Source of the DNA: Candidatus Cohnella colombiensis
Lineage (GTDB): Bacteria > Bacillota > Bacilli > Paenibacillales > Paenibacillaceae
Direction: 5' to 3'
NCBI GenBank assembly: GCA_029203125.1
Contig: CP119317.1
Location: 1,488,001 to 1,552,000, forward strand
Length of the DNA: 64,000 nucleotides
The position numbers were made by a program, and so were the translations under genes. Of this stretch, positions 31,860 to 39,898 are shown one piece after another. The notes under the pieces are model-generated. The model saw only the letters and a program-made list of their open reading frames with translations, was not told the origin of the DNA and searched no databases. How positions within the stretch are numbered: position 1 is the first letter of the stretch; every line of letters starts with the position of its first letter.

Positions 31860-33107
31860 CTATGATCGAATTTGGCCGGAACCGACGACTCGGTATTTGG
31901 TTGAAGTGAGCGCAGGCAAGCCCATTGGACCGCGTGCATGGAGCTTTTGCGTGCTAATCCCAATCTCAGCTCCATAACCGAACTCAAAGCCGTCTGTAAA
32001 TCGAGTGGATGCGTTGTGATATACCGCAGCAGCATCGACTTCTTGTAGGAAACGCTCTGCGTTTGCTTGATCCTCAGTAACGATGCACTCCGAATGAAGT
32101 GTGGAGAAGCGACGAATATGCTCAAGCGCTTCGTCTAGATCATTAACGATTTTCAAATTTAAAATGTAGTCATTGTACTCTGTGGCATAATCTTCATCCG
32201 TTGCAGGCTTCGACCATCCGATGAATTCGTGCGTTACTGCACAGCCTCTAATCTCGACGTTCGCTTCACGGAATCGTTCGGCGACCGCTTGCAAATGCTC
32301 ATTCGCAAATGCACGATGAACGAGCAGTGTCTCCATCGCATTGCAGACGGATGGACGCTGAACCTTCGCATTGAATGCGATGTCTGAAGCCATTGCCAGC
32401 TGAGCTGTCGCATCGATGAATGTATGACAAATGCCTGCCCCCGTTTCAATAACAGGTACAGTTGCATTTTGGACAACGTTCTGGATAAGAGATGCACCAC
32501 CTCTTGGGATAATTACATCGAGAAATCCGTTCAACTTCAGCATTTCATCAACAGAACTGCGTTTAGGATCTTCGATCAATTGCAGAGCATCGGCTGGCAT
32601 TGCCGAACGAGAAAGTGCATCGCGAAGAACGTTGACAATACAACGATTTGAAGATAGGGCGGCAGAACCGCCGCGAAGCACAACTGCGTTGCCTGTCTTT
32701 AGACAAAGTGAAGCAGCATCTACCGTTACATTTGGTCTAGCTTCGTAGATCATGCCAATGACACCAATTGGAACACGACGCTTCTCGATGAAGAGTCCGT
32801 TAGGTCGCGTACTCGTTTCTAGTATTTCGCTAATTGGATCAGGTAATCCGACAACTTGCAACACGCCCTCAGCAATTGCTGCAATACGAGCAGGTGTTAG
32901 CTTAATGCGATCGAGAAGGGAAGCTGAAGTCCCTTGCTCCTTGCCCGTTCGCAAGTCTTCTTCGTTAGCTGCAAGAATTGCAGTTTCATTTGCAATTAAT
33001 GCATCAGCCATCATGATTAATGCTTCATTTTTCTCCGCAGTTGTTAATGATCCTAATCGCACAGTTGTAGCTTTCGCAGCTTTAACCTTAGATAAGACTT
33101 CACTCAT
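31860..33107 (-). CDS. proA: Glutamate-5-semialdehyde dehydrogenase (gamma-glutamyl phosphate reductase)
   Basis: Reduces gamma-glutamyl phosphate to glutamate semialdehyde with NADPH in proline synthesis. The aldehyde dehydrogenase fold is shown by PIGVIGMIYEARPNVTVDAA, NAVVLRGGSAA, IPRGGASLI and the catalytic cysteine in GAGICHTFID. The ATG at 33107 gives 415 residues, the same as B. subtilis ProA, and sits nine bases from AAGGAGG; the ATG at 33113 is only three bases from it. It overlaps the proB end by eight bases. Confidence 0.95.
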   Translation of the reverse strand: MSEVLSKVKAAKATTVRLGSLTTAEKNEALIMMADALIANETAILAANEEDLRTGKEQGTSASLLDRIKLTPARIAAIAEGVLQVVGLPDPISEILETSTRPNGLFIEKRRVPIGVIGMIYEARPNVTVDAASLCLKTGNAVVLRGGSAALSSNRCIVNVLRDALSRSAMPADALQLIEDPKRSSVDEMLKLNGFLDVIIPRGGASLIQNVVQNATVPVIETGAGICHTFIDATAQLAMASDIAFNAKVQRPSVCNAMETLLVHRAFANEHLQAVAERFREANVEIRGCAVTHEFIGWSKPATDEDYATEYNDYILNLKIVNDLDEALEHIRRFSTLHSECIVTEDQANAERFLQEVDAAAVYHNASTRFTDGFEFGYGAEIGISTQKLHARGPMGLPALTSTKYRVVGSGQIRS

Positions 33108-34227
33108 TGTCATCTGCCTCCTTAATGATATTTGATGCGACCCATTCATCGCGGTGTATGACTTCTGCTCTGGACACTTCGATTCTTCGCATGACTTCTT
33201 CACTTGACAATCCTGCAACTGCTGTGACTTGCCATGCTGCATATTGAGTTACACCGCGACCTAGAATACGACCAGCTTGATTGCTGACTTCGACGACATC
33301 GCCGGGGTGGAAATCACCCACAACTGCAGTAATTCCGGCGGGGAGCAGGCTACGTCCATTTTTCATAAGTGCCGTTTCTGCACCGTCATCAATGATTAGC
33401 TTACCTTCGGGGACGGAGAGAAAGCTCACCCATTGCTTCTTCGAAGAGAGGGAGTGGAGCGCAGACGCGAAAGTCGTCCCTTTGCCTTTACCATTGACTG
33501 CAGCTTCAAGGTCGCCGGGTTCACTAACACGACCGACGAACAGTGGCACTCCACCCTGCATCGCAATCCGCGCAGCATCGATCTTCGAACGCATGCCGCC
33601 CGTACCGACCGCCGTTCCGGCACCACCAGCTGAGTTGTAGAGCTGCTCGGTAAGTACCTCGACCCGTTCGATCCGCTTTGCCTCAGGATTTTTGCGTGGG
33701 TCAGCGGTGTAGACGCCATCCATATCGGTCAAAATATATAAGCCATCTGCTTTAACCAAATTTGCAACGAGCGCTGACAAAGAATCATTGTCGCCGAACT
33801 TAATTTCGTTCACGACTACGGTGTCATTTTCATTGATAATGGGTAGGGCGTGCTGCTTTAACAGTTCTTCAATCGTCCGTTGTGCGTTCTTTGCACGACT
33901 TCGATTGCTGAAGTCTGGACGTGTGAGCAAGATTTGAGCGACTGTTATTCCACGAATGGCGAAAGCTTCATGGTACGCCTGCATAAGTAACGCTTGGCCT
34001 ACAGCTGCGGAAGCCTGTTTCTCGTGAATCGCTTTCGGCTTAGTAGGGTAGCCTAGCTGCCGAAACCCAGCTGCTTGTGCACCAGAAGTAACTAACAGCA
34101 CTTGGTGTCCAGCTTGCTGCAAACTCGCTAGCTCCTCCGCGAAAAACTGTACCTGCTTGCGGTTCAGTCCGCCCTCCTCGGAGGTGAGGGAGCTGCTGCC
34201 AATTTTGACGACGATCCGCTGACTCAT
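33100..34227 (-). CDS. proB: Glutamate 5-kinase
   Basis: First, usually feedback-inhibited, step of proline synthesis: phosphorylates glutamate. The 375-residue protein has an amino acid kinase domain (VVKIGSSSLTS, VTSGAQAAGF, INENDTVV, FGDNDSLSALVA, GTGGMRSKIDAA) and a C-terminal PUA domain from about residue 280. GAGGAG lies before the ATG. Upstream is a T-box leader with a classical antiterminator element, so expression should rise when charged tRNA, most likely tRNA-Pro, is scarce. Confidence 0.95.
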   Translation of the reverse strand: MSQRIVVKIGSSSLTSEEGGLNRKQVQFFAEELASLQQAGHQVLLVTSGAQAAGFRQLGYPTKPKAIHEKQASAAVGQALLMQAYHEAFAIRGITVAQILLTRPDFSNRSRAKNAQRTIEELLKQHALPIINENDTVVVNEIKFGDNDSLSALVANLVKADGLYILTDMDGVYTADPRKNPEAKRIERVEVLTEQLYNSAGGAGTAVGTGGMRSKIDAARIAMQGGVPLFVGRVSEPGDLEAAVNGKGKGTTFASALHSLSSKKQWVSFLSVPEGKLIIDDGAETALMKNGRSLLPAGITAVVGDFHPGDVVEVSNQAGRILGRGVTQYAAWQVTAVAGLSSEEVMRRIEVSRAEVIHRDEWVASNIIKEADDNE

Positions 34228-34253
34228 GACGACATCTCCTCTATTTCAAATAC

Positions 34254-34535
34254 AAAAAAACTTCCGTCCTATACAAAGGACGGAAGTTATATTCCGCGGT
34301 ACCACCTTCATTGACGACGTGCTTCGAGCATTCTCTTGGCACACTAGTCGTCCACTTCATGTTCCGATTAACGGCTGGAACCGTCCGACTCGTCATCGGC
34401 CGCTCAGGGATAGGAGAAGCAGGGGACAAGGTAAATTCTCACAGCCATGAAATTTACTCTCTGGACGTGTCCGAATCTGTTTCGATTCCCGTCATTGCGT
34501 TGCTATGTAGCATGGAATGGTCATCCACGCGAGTT
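34254..34535 (-). ncRNA. T-box leader (tRNA-sensing riboswitch) of the proBAC-mtnWXB unit
   Basis: On the minus strand the T-box AAGGTGGTACCGCGG lies at 34308-34294. It is followed by a terminator: AACTTCCGTCCT (34288-34277 region) pairs with AGGACGGAAGTT over a 12-bp stem with a six-base loop (34271-34276), then seven T's (34260-34254). Upstream, an AGAGAG element and the surrounding pairing fit Stem I. The leader is about 280 bases. Proline specificity is inferred from the downstream genes; I could not place the specifier codon with confidence. Confidence 0.92.
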
Positions 34536-34541
34536 ATTCTA

Positions 34542-34570
34542 AGAATACCATGTGGCATAAGGCATGTAAA
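34542..34570 (-). promoter_or_regulatory. Predicted promoter of the T-box/proB unit
   Basis: On the minus strand TTTACA (34570-34565), 17 bases, then TATTCT (34547-34542). Transcription would start near 34535, giving a leader of normal T-box length. Confidence 0.55.
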
Positions 34571-34659
34571 GGAATGTTGCATTTATGAGTAGCGTGGAGT
34601 GTGTGAATTTGGGATGAGAATAGATGAGGTGAAGCTACCATACATTCGTATAACTCTAT

Positions 34660-34680
34660 CGCAATATCCCCCTCGCTCAG
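34660..34680 (-). repeat. Dispersed CTGAGCGAG motif, copy 2 (left flank of the 51-bp array)
   Basis: The minus strand reads CTGAGCGAGGGGGATATTGCG (N = G), identical over 21 bases to the plus-strand copy at 61920. It is followed on the plus strand by ATGGGGGA, a tail shared with the copy at 34992, so the two copies are extended direct repeats bounding the tandem array. Confidence 0.85.
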
Positions 34681-34690
34681 ATGGGGGATC

Positions 34691-34989
34691 GGCGCACGTA
34701 GTGACACTCTTTATCACTATTGCTCGTTCAATGCCCCGTACGGCGCACGTAGTGACACTTTTTATCACTATTGCTCGCTCAACGCCCCGTTCGGCGCACG
34801 TAGTGACACTTTTTATCACTACAGCTCGCTCAACGCCCCGTACGGTGCACGTAGTGACACTTTTTATCACTACCGCTCGCTCAACGCCCCGTTCGGCGCA
34901 CGTAGTGACACTTTTTATCACTAATGCTCGCTCAATGCTCCGTTCGGCGCACGTAGTGACACTTTTTATCACTACAGCTCGCTCAATGC
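34691..34989. repeat. Tandem array of six 51-bp units
   Basis: Unit starts are 34691, 34742, 34793, 34844, 34895 and 34946; the last unit diverges near 34989. Units differ at only a few positions. Each contains GTAGTGA and TCACTAC (or a near copy) around a CACTTTTTA loop, so each can form a hairpin in DNA or RNA, and each ends with GCTCGCTCAA, which resembles half of the dispersed motif. There are no unique spacers, so it is not a CRISPR. Because 51 is a multiple of three, long reading frames appear on both strands, but they have no binding sites and are not taken as genes. Confidence 0.95.
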
Positions 34990-34991
34990 GA

Positions 34992-35010
34992 CGATATCCC
35001 CCTCGCTCAG
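34992..35010 (-). repeat. Dispersed CTGAGCGAG motif, copy 3 (right flank of the 51-bp array)
   Basis: The minus strand reads CTGAGCGAGGGGGATATCG (N = G). It is in the same orientation as the left-flank copy and is followed by the same ATGGGG tail on the plus strand. Confidence 0.8.
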
Positions 35011-35135
35011 ATGGGGAGAGTGTTTTGTTGTAATAGTTTAGCTATTGGTGTTGAAAGTGACGAATGGGGCGCAATAGCGAAAGAAAGTTTAGCTATGTTC
35101 ATCTAAGTGAGTTAGAATCGGCGAAAAAAGTAATC

Positions 35136-35155
35136 TGAGTGAGCGGGATATTGGA
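35136..35155 (+). repeat. Dispersed CTGAGCGAG motif, copy 4
   Basis: CTGAGTGAGCGGGATATTGG, one mismatch at position 6 (C to T), with N = C. It lies in the gene-free stretch between the array and mtnE, inverted relative to copies 2 and 3. Confidence 0.75.
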
Positions 35156-35185
35156 ACCTATGGCGAGAACCGAGACACATCACAT

Positions 35186-35204
35186 CTGAGCGAGCGGGAT
35201 ATCG
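35186..35204 (+). repeat. Dispersed CTGAGCGAG motif, copy 5
   Basis: CTGAGCGAGCGGGATATCG (N = C), 50 bases after copy 4 in the same orientation. Confidence 0.75.
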
Positions 35205-35217
35205 TAGCAATAAGAGT

Positions 35218-35260
35218 AGGTGGATAAGAGCTAGGACGAACTTCCCTGCTTATCCACCTT
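35218..35260. other. Hairpin downstream of mtnE
   Basis: AGGTGGATAAG (35218-35228) is the exact reverse complement of CTTATCCACCT (35250-35260), with a 21-base loop. It sits about 20 bases beyond the mtnE stop on the minus strand. There is no T-run on either side, so it may stabilise or end the mtnE transcript by a route other than intrinsic termination. The remaining bases of 35014-35282 hold only motif copies 4 and 5. Confidence 0.55.
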
Positions 35261-35282
35261 CGAGAAACCGCTGAATGTTTAC

Positions 35283-36458
35283 TTAAAACAAGTTAAGCCG
35301 GCCAATGCGAGAAGCAACCTCGCGAAGACGCTCCTCCGAAGTAAGCAAGCCAAGCCGAACATAACCTTCACCGTAAGTACCGAACCCTGTGCCAGGTGCA
35401 ACAACGATGTCGGCTTGCTCCAACAGGAGGTTTGCGAAAGACATGGATGAATGTCCCTCGGGAACAGGGAGCCAACTGAAGAACGACCCAGCAGGCTTGC
35501 GCGCATGCCAACCGATCTCACCGAACGCATGATACAAAACGTCTCGACGACTTTCATAGGTAGCAACAAGCTGCGAAACCGAGTGCTGCGGACCTGTTAA
35601 CGCTTCAGCAGCAGCTTCTTGGATCCCACCGAATAAGCTGCAATACATGTGATCTTGAATGAGGTTGATCATCTCGATCACTTGCGGGTTTCCAAGTGCG
35701 AAGCCCACTCGCCAACCGGCCATATTATACGATTTAGACAGCGTATAGAACTCCACACCGACTTCTTTCGCACCCGGTGTTTGCAAGAAGCTGCGTGGAC
35801 GTTGACCATCGAACCCAATTGTCCCATAGGCAAAGTCGCTCGCAACTACGATGCCGTTCCGCTCTGCAAAAGCAACAGTGTCTTTATAGAACGACTCAGT
35901 TGCTACAGCTGCTGTCGGGTTGTTCGGATAATTCAAGAACATCAGCTTGGCTCGGCGTAATTGTTCGTCCGATAAAGCTTCGTAATCGGGCAAGAAATCA
36001 TTTTCGGCAACTAAAGGCATGAACGCCATCTCTGCACCTGCGAGCGCGACGCCGGACCAATAGTCTGGATAACCTGGATCTGGTACGAGACAGACATCGC
36101 CAGGATTGAGCAAGCATTGGCTAAGCTCGACAAGGCCTGTTTTTCCACCAAATAAAATCGCAACTTCTGTATCTGGATTCAGGTCCACCCCGTAATCTTC
36201 TTTATAACGTTGTACGATAGCCTGCTTCAAGAAAGGATAGCCGCGAAACGGCGGATATTTGTGATACTGGGGGTTATCGGCAGCTGATTTTAGCTTGTCT
36301 ACAATATTTGAAGGTGTAGGCAAATCCGGATTGCCTTGCCCTAGGTTAATAACGTCTTTACCACTTGCAGCACGCGCATTCGCTTTGGCGACAAGTGCCG
36401 CGAAAAATTGTTCAGGCAATACGCGAAGGCGCTCAGCGGGTGAAATTTGGAAACTCAT
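35283..36458 (-). CDS. mtnE: Aminotransferase of methionine salvage (MtnE-type glutamine transaminase)
   Basis: Class I PLP aminotransferase, 391 residues. The PLP lysine lies in YTLSKSYNMAGWRVGFA; NLGQGNPDLPTP, PDPGYPDYWSG, NYPNNPTAAVA and the C-terminal RIGRLNLF match Bacillus MtnE (YkrV) closely. It should transaminate ketomethylthiobutyrate to methionine, with glutamine as probable donor. The ATG at 36458 is chosen because the upstream start would add 23 residues with no family match; the ribosome binding site is weak (CGGAG). It is divergent from mtnU. Confidence 0.87.
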   Translation of the reverse strand: MSFQISPAERLRVLPEQFFAALVAKANARAASGKDVINLGQGNPDLPTPSNIVDKLKSAADNPQYHKYPPFRGYPFLKQAIVQRYKEDYGVDLNPDTEVAILFGGKTGLVELSQCLLNPGDVCLVPDPGYPDYWSGVALAGAEMAFMPLVAENDFLPDYEALSDEQLRRAKLMFLNYPNNPTAAVATESFYKDTVAFAERNGIVVASDFAYGTIGFDGQRPRSFLQTPGAKEVGVEFYTLSKSYNMAGWRVGFALGNPQVIEMINLIQDHMYCSLFGGIQEAAAEALTGPQHSVSQLVATYESRRDVLYHAFGEIGWHARKPAGSFFSWLPVPEGHSSMSFANLLLEQADIVVAPGTGFGTYGEGYVRLGLLTSEERLREVASRIGRLNLF

Positions 36459-36504
36459 AATTGAATTGTCACGCTCCGTCGTTCGTAAGATAGGATGAAT
36501 GTAG

Positions 36505-36514
36505 CACAATTGTG
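36505..36514. promoter_or_regulatory. Palindrome between mtnE and mtnU
   Basis: CACAATTGTG is a perfect 10-bp palindrome near the mtnE side of the 184-base divergent gap. It could be an operator shared by both genes, but a palindrome of this size can arise by chance. I do not see a SAM (S-box) riboswitch here, although Bacillus mtn genes often have one. Confidence 0.3.
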
Positions 36515-36642
36515 AGTTTCTCGGCAAATTACATTTTTACAATTCGATAAAGTAGCAGCTGTTATCAGTTGCCCGAGCAGTGATGATGAAGTAACATGAA
36601 AGCATTAGTGAAAATTCGGTTAGTTATAGGAGAGAGACGATT

Positions 36643-37437
36643 ATGGCAGCACCATTGCGCATTGCAATTATACAGATGAATATCGTGGCAGGACAGCCTG
36701 AAGTCAATTTTACGAATATGAAAAGAAAGCTAGAGGAATGTGTGAAAGCTGACCCTAAACCGGACCTGATCGTGCTACCGGAAATGTGGAACACTGGCTA
36801 CGCATTAGAACAAATTCAATCTATAGCAGATCCGGATGGGAACGAGACGAAACAATTTTTCGCGACATTTAGTCGTCAGCATCAAGTGAGCGTCCTTGCA
36901 GGATCAATCGCTCAATTGAACGAATCCAATGTAACGAATACAGCATATGTGTTTAATAAACAAGGTGAGGAAATCGGAAACTATTCGAAAATTCATCTGT
37001 TTCAGCTTATGAACGAGCATCTGCATCTACAGGCTGGAGAGTCGCTTGGTACATTCGATTTGCAAGGGACCCAAGCAGCGGTCATGATCTGCTACGATAT
37101 TCGATTCCCTGAGCTTGCACGTAAACTTGCATTATCGGGCACTAAAATATTATTCGTGCCTGCACAATGGCCTCATCCGCGACTACATCATTGGCGTACC
37201 TTGCTCCAAGCGCGTGCAATTGAAAATCAGATGTACGTTGTTTCCTGCAATACAGTAGGGGAAAGTGGAGGCTCGAGCTTTTTCGGACATTCGATGATTG
37301 TCGATCCATGGGGAGAAGTTATCGCAGAGGCGGGAGAAGAAGAAGCGACGCTAACTGCACAGATTGACCTCTCACTCGTAGAGGAAGTAAGAGGCCGTAT
37401 TCCCGTATTTACAGATCGTCGTCCAAATTTATATTAA
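36643..37437 (+). CDS. mtnU: Omega-amidase / carbon-nitrogen hydrolase MtnU
   Basis: Nitrilase-superfamily amidase, 264 residues, with the Glu-Lys-Cys triad in LPEMWNTGY, YSKIHLF and MICYDIRFPE. It matches Bacillus YkrU/MtnU, which is proposed to hydrolyse the keto-glutaramate left when a glutamine transaminase (MtnE) works, pulling methionine salvage forward. The divergent pairing with mtnE fits that tandem function exactly. AGGAGAG lies before the ATG. It overlaps the convergent LysR gene by four bases. Confidence 0.88.
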   Translation: MAAPLRIAIIQMNIVAGQPEVNFTNMKRKLEECVKADPKPDLIVLPEMWNTGYALEQIQSIADPDGNETKQFFATFSRQHQVSVLAGSIAQLNESNVTNTAYVFNKQGEEIGNYSKIHLFQLMNEHLHLQAGESLGTFDLQGTQAAVMICYDIRFPELARKLALSGTKILFVPAQWPHPRLHHWRTLLQARAIENQMYVVSCNTVGESGGSSFFGHSMIVDPWGEVIAEAGEEEATLTAQIDLSLVEEVRGRIPVFTDRRPNLY

Positions 37438-38336
37438 CGCTCGATACTACTTAGTGTTTCACGGAACGTTTGGATGAAAGCTTCGGCTGCATTTGATAAA
37501 TATCTGCCTTTGCGATAGGCGATCACAAGCGTTCGAGTAGGATGTTCGGTAAGTGGGAGATATACAGGTGCGTGTTCTGAGCTGTCGATTCGAGTCATCA
37601 TCTTCGGTACGAAGCCGATGCCCATACCCGCGCCAATGAGCGCTTGCACGGTATCGATATTGGCACTCTCGAACACAACTTGTGGCTCGAACCCTGCTTG
37701 CATACACAAATTGTGAGCGATCGTACGGAAGCCCTGTCCTTTTTTCAACAGAACGAATGGTTCTTCTCTAAGGTCTGCAATCGTGATGGAGCGATTCGCA
37801 TAAAGCGTGACGAAGGGATGATCCGGTGGTACGGCTAGCCAGAGCTCTTCATCAATTAAAGGTTCATAGACTAGTGAAGGCTCTTCAAGAGGAAGCGAAA
37901 GTAAACTGACGTCCGTTCCCCCGTTTGCGGTAAGCTGCTCAAGATTTTTAGTGGATTCTTCGATAAGCGCGATTTCGATATTCGGATATTTTTGTCTGAA
38001 TACGGGTAATACGTAAGGAAGAATATGAGTGCCAGTCATTGGTAGACTTCCAACAACAAGGCGACCTTTGCGCATATCGGCGATATCTTCCATTTCACGG
38101 CGCAATTGGTCAGTCATGTCGATGATTTGTTGCGCTTTATTCACGAATACAGAGCCTGCATGTGTGAGTTCTACAGAATTGGTGCTTCTCTTAAATAAGA
38201 GTACGCCAAGCTCCTTTTCGAGCTTTGCTAGTTGCTGGCTAAGGGATGGCTGAGCGATATGAAGCTTTTCCGCGGCTCTTGAGAAGTTACGGTCTGTTGC
38301 AATCTGGATCGCGTACAGTAATTGTCGAAATTCCAT
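37434..38336 (-). CDS. LysR-family transcriptional regulator
   Basis: 300-residue LTTR with an N-terminal winged helix (residues 1-60, FSRAAEKLHIAQPSLSQQLAKLEKELG) and a periplasmic-binding-like effector domain (about 90-295). It is transcribed divergently from leuC across a 125-base gap that contains a CTATAA-N10-TTATAG element, so control of leuCD and of itself is the natural inference; the effector is not predictable. Its 3' end overlaps mtnU tail to tail by four bases. Confidence 0.88.
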   Translation of the reverse strand: MEFRQLLYAIQIATDRNFSRAAEKLHIAQPSLSQQLAKLEKELGVLLFKRSTNSVELTHAGSVFVNKAQQIIDMTDQLRREMEDIADMRKGRLVVGSLPMTGTHILPYVLPVFRQKYPNIEIALIEESTKNLEQLTANGGTDVSLLSLPLEEPSLVYEPLIDEELWLAVPPDHPFVTLYANRSITIADLREEPFVLLKKGQGFRTIAHNLCMQAGFEPQVVFESANIDTVQALIGAGMGIGFVPKMMTRIDSSEHAPVYLPLTEHPTRTLVIAYRKGRYLSNAAEAFIQTFRETLSSIER

Positions 38337-38357
38337 ATGGACAACGTCCTTTCATAG

Positions 38358-38379
38358 CTATAAACTATTAACGTTATAG
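38358..38379. promoter_or_regulatory. Candidate LysR-type operator
   Basis: CTATAA (38358-38363) and TTATAG (38374-38379) form a dyad separated by ten bases, close to the T-N11-A interrupted dyads bound by LTTRs. It lies upstream of the leuC promoter and just ahead of the LysR start, the expected place for a shared site. Confidence 0.5.
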
Positions 38380-38389
38380 ATATTATATC

Positions 38390-38419
38390 TTGGAACAATG
38401 ATAGCGAAAATGTTATCAT
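38390..38419 (+). promoter_or_regulatory. Predicted leuC promoter
   Basis: TTGGAA (38390-38395), 18 bases, then TATCAT (38414-38419) with an extended -10 TG at 38411-38412. The weak -35 fits an activator-dependent promoter, consistent with the LysR-type dyad just upstream. The leader to leuC is too short for a T-box. Confidence 0.45.
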
Positions 38420-38461
38420 AGGGTCAAGTTATTTAAGACGACCGATGGGGTGACTATTAAA

Positions 38462-39883
38462 ATGAGTAAACAAACGATGTTCGAGAAAATTTGGAACAAT
38501 CACGTCATTGTAGCTGAAGAAGGAAAGCCAAGCATTCTGTATATCGACTTGCACTTGGTGCATGAAGTAACGTCTCCACAAGCATTTGAAGGCTTGCGTA
38601 TGTCTGGCCGTAAAATTCGTCGTCCGGAGCTTACATTCGCAACGATGGATCACAACGTTCCAACTAAGGATCGCTTCAATATTTCGGATCCGATCTCTAA
38701 GCAACAAGTAGACACATTAACAAACAACTGTAAAGAATTTGGTGTAAAGCTTTACGATCTTCAAACGATCGATCAAGGTGTTGTACACGTTATGGGACCT
38801 GAGCTCGGACTGACACACCCAGGTAAGACGATTGTGTGTGGCGATAGCCATACATCAACACACGGTGCATTCGGAGCGTTGGCGTTCGGGATTGGTACAA
38901 GTGAAGTTGAGCATGTCATGGCAACACAATGTTTGCAACAAGCGAAAGCGAAGACGATGGTTATTCGCTTCAACGGAAACCGCAAACCAGGCATTACAGC
39001 TAAGGATATGATTCTCGGCTTGATTGCGAAATACGGTACAGATTTTGGTACTGGTTACGTAATGGAGTATACGGGTGAAGCGATTCGCGCGCTCACGATG
39101 GAAGAGCGTATGACGATTTGCAACATGTCAATTGAAGCAGGTGCTCGTGCGGGTTTGATCGCACCAGACGAAGTGACTTTCGAATACCTTCGTGGTCGCG
39201 AATATGCTCCGCAAGGCGCAGCATTCGATGCAGCAGTTGAACAATGGAAGTCGCTTTGCACAGACGAAGGCGCTACATTCGACTCAGTGCTCGATTTCGA
39301 TGTTGACACATTGATTCCGCAAGTCACTTGGGGAACGAGCCCAGGGATGGGAACTGACATTTCTTCTGCTGTACCTGTACCTTCTGAGCTACCAACTGAA
39401 AACGAACGTAAAGCAGCAGCAAGCGCATTGGAGTACATGGGTCTGAAACCAGGTACGCCAATGACAGATATTGAGATCGATTATGTATTTATCGGTTCTT
39501 GTACGAATGGACGGATCGAGGACCTTCGTGCAGCAGCGCAAGTTGCGCAAGGCTACAAAGTTAGTTCCAACGTAACTGCAATCGTCGTTCCTGGTTCTGG
39601 TCGTGTTAAGATTCAAGCAGAGAAGGAAGGCTTGGATAAGATTTTCGTTGAAGCAGGCTTTGAATGGCGTGAAGCGGGATGCAGTATGTGTCTGGCGATG
39701 AACCCTGACGTATTGCAGCCTGGACAACGTTGTGCTTCCACATCGAACCGGAACTTCGAAGGTCGTCAAGGCCGTGGTGGACGTACTCACCTTGTATCGC
39801 CTGCAATGGCAGCAGCTGCAGCAGTACAAGGACGTTTCGTAGATGTACGCAACTGGGAATTCAAATCCGAAGTAACGGCGTAA
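38462..39883 (+). CDS. leuC: 3-isopropylmalate dehydratase large subunit
   Basis: Aconitase-family [4Fe-4S] subunit that isomerises 2- to 3-isopropylmalate in leucine synthesis, together with LeuD. The 473-residue protein has DHNVPT, CGDSHTSTHGAFGALAFGIGTSE, and the cluster cysteines in GSCTNGRIEDL and AGCSMCLAMNPD. GGGGTGA (38446-38452) places the ATG at 38462. leuA and leuB are not in the window, so the leucine genes are split in this genome. Confidence 0.96.
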   Translation: MSKQTMFEKIWNNHVIVAEEGKPSILYIDLHLVHEVTSPQAFEGLRMSGRKIRRPELTFATMDHNVPTKDRFNISDPISKQQVDTLTNNCKEFGVKLYDLQTIDQGVVHVMGPELGLTHPGKTIVCGDSHTSTHGAFGALAFGIGTSEVEHVMATQCLQQAKAKTMVIRFNGNRKPGITAKDMILGLIAKYGTDFGTGYVMEYTGEAIRALTMEERMTICNMSIEAGARAGLIAPDEVTFEYLRGREYAPQGAAFDAAVEQWKSLCTDEGATFDSVLDFDVDTLIPQVTWGTSPGMGTDISSAVPVPSELPTENERKAAASALEYMGLKPGTPMTDIEIDYVFIGSCTNGRIEDLRAAAQVAQGYKVSSNVTAIVVPGSGRVKIQAEKEGLDKIFVEAGFEWREAGCSMCLAMNPDVLQPGQRCASTSNRNFEGRQGRGGRTHLVSPAMAAAAAVQGRFVDVRNWEFKSEVTA

Positions 39884-39898
39884 AGGAGAGATAAACCG

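Noticed and set aside
34691..34989. CRISPR array
   Set aside because: Units are contiguous with no unique spacers and no cas genes nearby.
34583..35033. Long open frames on both strands over the 51-bp array
   Set aside because: They exist because 51 is divisible by three and lacks stops in two frames; no binding site, and the predicted peptides are pure 17-residue repeats.
36459..36642. SAM (S-box) riboswitch before mtnE or mtnU
   Set aside because: No S-box core or terminator-antiterminator pair could be found in the 184-base gap.
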